Source: Macrocybe gigantea (Eukaryota; Basidiomycota; Agaricomycetes; Agaricales; Callistosporiaceae). From it: DNA of 64,000 nt. Below the pieces are notes generated by a model, which saw only the letters and a program-made list of their open reading frames with translations, was not told the origin of the DNA and did no database searches. A program made the translations under genes and the position numbers. The stretch covers positions 1-64,000 of the forward strand of contig SJRY01000250.1 of the NCBI GenBank assembly GCA_011319805.1. Reading direction: 5' to 3'. Shown in pieces: positions 60,981-64,000 of this stretch (position 1 is the first letter of the stretch; every line of letters starts with the position of its first letter).

Positions 60981-63078
60981 ATGCTTCTTGGTGAGCGTAG
61001 GAGATTCAGAAGGTCGAGCTATCTATATTCCCGACCCGTTTTCATCAATTTCTGCCGTCTTTGTTGGGCCATTCTTGTCGTCTGGGCTGAACTCGGCGTA
61101 TTTTTCTGGAGTGTTTCTTTCTGTTCATGGCCTTCGCATACGGGTGTGCGTGCAATTGCATCATTATCGTTATATCTGGCTCAAATTCTGCAGTCTTCGC
61201 AAAGGCCGACTCGGATGCTACTGCTCTCGGACCCTCAAGTTCGCCTCGACTCTGTCGCAGGAGATGGCTCAACTATCTCGTCTTCCCTGGGCCAGTTCCT
61301 CTTCCATTTGAATCTCAAGAAAAATTGGCATGTCATGAATCGTTTACGACCTCATATTATTCTCTTTCTTGGCGATATGCTTGCGAACGGCAAACTTCTA
61401 AAGGATGGAGCCGAGTGAGTCTATTCCAAAACACCTCAAATCTGGTATGATCGTTCATTTCTTGCTAGATACAGACAATATGTCCAAAAGTTTAAGTCAA
61501 TATTCACCACCCCAGCTGCTTTGGTGTACTACTTACCTGGGAATAATGATATTGGGTGCGGCAACCATTCCCTCTAAATTAGACATTTCATAATTTTTTT
61601 AGAATGGGCATATCACCTACAAACTCAAACATTGTACGGAACAATTATCAACAGGAATTCGGGCCTCTCAATCAAGAACACCACGTTCGCAACCATACCC
61701 TTTTGTTCCTGGATGCCCCTGGCCTGGTTGACGAAGATTATCAACGGTCAGCGTATGGTCTCAGATATGAAGAGTGGAGCGCTCTTCCAGGGGGTACAGT
61801 TTCTTTTGTCAAGGGCATTGCCAACAGTAAGTAGGTTTCGTCATCACACGTGGCTGCCTACACACTAATATTGCATAGGAGATGACGAAGCTAAGGAACC
61901 ACTGCTTCTCTTTAGCCATATACCTCTTTCGAGGCCCGAGTCGGCGTCCTGCGGACCCCTCAGGGAGAAAGGGACCATTCGTCGTGGGGTTGGACATGGA
62001 TACCAAAATACGCTAGGGAAGCAGACGACTATATTCCTTCTTCGTTCCCTGCGGCCGTCAGGGGTATACAGGTCGGTATTATTTACCAATTATCGATCGG
62101 CGCTGATCTAGACAACCACTCGCAGTGGGGACAATCGCGATTATTGCGAGTATGTTCACACCGCAAAGGAGAAGTCAGGCAGTCATAGTGAAGCTGATGT
62201 CCGCGAAGTGTCAATCAAGTCCTTCTCCATGGCAAACAACATCCGCTATCCAGGTTTCCAACTACTTTCTCTTATAGATCCGGGTGATCGTCCTGAAACT
62301 TCCCAGAAGTCATTCGTGGATACTCCGTGCTTTCTGCCAGATCAATATGGCATATATACGTCCATCTTTATGCCTCTGGCTGTGTTTAACACAATCATCT
62401 CCTTCTGCTCAATATCCGTCGCTTTCAGAATGAACACCGTCTGCGGATCGACCCTCTCGCAACATCGCCGCAAAGTAGTGGATCGACCACCCCAATACCA
62501 CCACAGCCTGAATCGGCAATATGGTCCCCATACACCCCGGTTGTGCCAGTTAGCCCAAGGCATACGCTTCCCGCGCACCTTCGAACACCGAATGCAAACG
62601 CTGGTCCCACCTTCCGGGCCTCCAGACCTGCAACTCCTGTTGATTCGCCGCTTCTCGCACCGGTGATATATCCGCCTGAGGATGACGAGGAGACGATGTA
62701 TCCAGCACAATATGTGACCCGTCGCGACAGTTATTCCCTGACGAAAGTTGGCAAAACAACGGGCACGCAGACAGAGAGACCCCTATTCCTCAATTCACAT
62801 CTGCCCCTGGATGGAAGGCCGTGCCTTATAGGCGAGGTTGGTCTTGGTCCTGGACCTTCGTGTTTCGTGGAAGGCGGAGACGGATGACTCTCAGATTACC
62901 CCTGCCCAGCAAAAGTTGGACAGAGATGCTGGGAACTACAGTCATGCCGAGTGGAAAACTGGTCGTCCACAATCGTCATACCGTCATACAGAGCACGCTC
63001 TTGGACGTGCTCAATGTATTCTGGCCGTCCTTTCTAATTTGGGTACTACTTATTTGGTGGATCTATGCTACGTATTAG
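60981..63078 (+). CDS. Cdc1/Ted1-like metallophosphoesterase, copy B, altered metal motifs
   Basis: ATG 60981. Signal anchor (FINFCRLCWAILVVWAELGV), RMLLLSDPQVRLDSVA, HIILFLGDMLANGKLL, AALVYYLPGNNDIGMG, HTLLFLDAPGLVDEDYQRSA, LLLFSHIPLSRPES, SGDNRDYCEYVHTAKEK, SIKSFSMANNIRYPGFQLLS, CFLPDQYGIYTSIFMPLAVF, a Pro-rich loop, and the final helix VLNVFWPSFLIWVLLIWWIY, stop 63078. Same plan as copy A, but GNHD is GNND, GDMMDGG is GDMLANG and GDDHDYC is GDNRDYC, so two metal-ligand histidines are missing. Two frame shifts in the loop (about 62410 and 62780, the second repaired by one C in a C4 run) look like base errors. The enzyme is probably inactive or altered. Confidence 0.8.
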
Positions 63079-63214
63079 ATCACTAGGAACCACGGACAAT
63101 ATAAAGAACGGCATATCTACGGATGGTACGTATAACACTAGTCATGGCCTGTTATACACTATGGGGAATTTTGCTCACCAACCAAAATCAATCCTGGTGT
63201 TGTCTTGGATCTAG

Positions 63215-64000
63215 TCAAGGGAATATCGGGATTTGCGTTATTGCGAAGCCACCCACACCCAAAACTTATAGATGCCTTAGCCACAGACGACGAAGACAAT
63301 TAGTACGACGTACATAATCCTGAGAGCTTTTCAATGGGGGAATGGAAATACAAGCTCGTCGTGAATTCAGCAAACAACCAAAGGGCAACCAGAGCAATAT
63401 TCACAGCCATCGCCACGTAGTGCCACGTTGGATGGGGAGTTCGGTGGGGCGGAACGAATATTTAAGTTGGTCCACGAGGAAGAGGATGGACATTGTAAGA
63501 AGGAAGACATGTCCAGAAACATCATGACCTCGCCGTATCCTGGGGATACCATGCCAATCGGGATGGAGCAGGGAAGAGGATATTGCGAGGAAAAGGTCGG
63601 GGTGGCTGGAGGGGGAGACTCTCGTCTTCAAGACGCATTCGTTCATGGGAACGCTGATGATGTCTCCAGAGGGAAGAGTGAGGAGACACTCGCCTCCTGA
63701 GGCCACCAGCAATCTCTCAAATAAGGAAGGACCGAAGAACCAGCTGACGAAGACAAGCCAGGCAAACGTTTCGGTCAGCCACTGAAAGAACCGCTTCGCT
63801 GTCCGTATCGATGGTGGACTGGTTGCCCATAAGATAAGGAAGCCGCGGAGGTCCAAGCCCATGCTTTCTTGATAAAATAGACATTCAGTGCGGTCGATTT
63901 GTTAGCGTAATAATGTGTATCTGCCAAGGGGTGCGGGAGGTGGGCGAGAAGGGGATTAGAGGTGTCGAGATACGTGTCATACACGACGGAGTAAAGAGTC
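63215..64000 (-). CDS. FIT-family ER protein (Scs3/FITM2-like), 5'-partial
   Basis: Read from the window edge: TLYSVVYDTYLDTSNPLLAH, HYYANKSTALNVYFIKKAWA, RTAKRFFQWLTETFAWLVFV, SWFFGPSLFERLLVASGGEC, RRGHDVSGHVFLLTMSILFL (the GHD-x-SGH-x-F signature), WHYVAMAVNIALVALWLFAE, TTSLYFHSPIEKLSGL and, after an intron, LGVGGFAITQIPIFP at TGA 63215. FIT proteins are ER membrane proteins needed for lipid droplet budding and described as acyl-CoA diphosphatases; the two His in the signature are present. A one-base frame break lies at about 63822 between TSAA and FLILWATS. The start codon is outside the window. Convergent with the phosphoesterase copy B. Confidence 0.85.

Overview
This window is nuclear DNA from a filamentous basidiomycete, most likely a mushroom-forming agaricomycete. 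The evidence is dense short introns of about 45-65 nt with GT(A/G)AGT-like donors and CTAAC-like branch sites, tightly packed genes on both strands, typical agaricomycete families (velvet factor, GH17-like glycosidase, fungal-specific gelsolin protein, Cdc1/Ted1 phosphoesterases, ACS-type MFS carrier), and basidiomycete-type mobile elements. Names were assigned by recognising spliced protein sequence by eye. No search was run, so exon edges are hand-drawn.

Layout. 1-8.9 kb is accessory: the 3' part of a Ty3/Gypsy retroelement (end of pol, an antisense multi-exon gene, a probable LTR), a 5'-truncated DNA-transposon transposase, an intact multi-exon gene of a very common basidiomycete repeat-associated family, and a decayed cytochrome P450 fragment. 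9.3-28.7 kb is housekeeping: nuclear FKBP prolyl isomerase, ARPC4, a GNAT acetyltransferase, a large PARP-finger/HIRAN/SNF2/RING helicase divergent from NSE4 (SMC5/6 complex), a GH17-like hydrolase, a gelsolin-repeat protein, a secreted Cys-rich protein, a frame-disrupted coiled-coil protein and RPS5. 29.6-42.6 kb holds two unknown nuclear proteins, TEN1 (telomere CST complex), a velvet regulator, an F-box/beta-propeller protein divergent from a WDR83-like protein, LSM2 and RPS8. 43-48 kb has two UGP1 paralogues arranged tail to tail. 49-64 kb has two Cdc1/Ted1-like phosphoesterase paralogues, a complex I NDUFB2-like subunit, a large acidic UBL-like protein, the CPA1 carbamoyl-phosphate synthase small subunit with an intron-split arginine attenuator peptide uORF, a BSD-domain protein, an MFS carrier and a 5'-partial FIT/Scs3 protein.

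Themes. Several gene pairs share 75-150 bp divergent promoters. Four introns appear to use GC-AG boundaries. The helicase gene contains coding micro-exons of 6, 9 and 10 nt. Single-base frame breaks recur in otherwise conserved genes, including essential RPS5, so consensus errors are likely and pseudogene calls need caution. I saw no CRISPR, rRNA or convincing tRNA. I did not find a clearly new multi-gene system. The most unusual items are the antisense gene inside the Gypsy element, the helicase architecture with its micro-exons, and the phosphoesterase paralogue that has lost metal-binding histidines.
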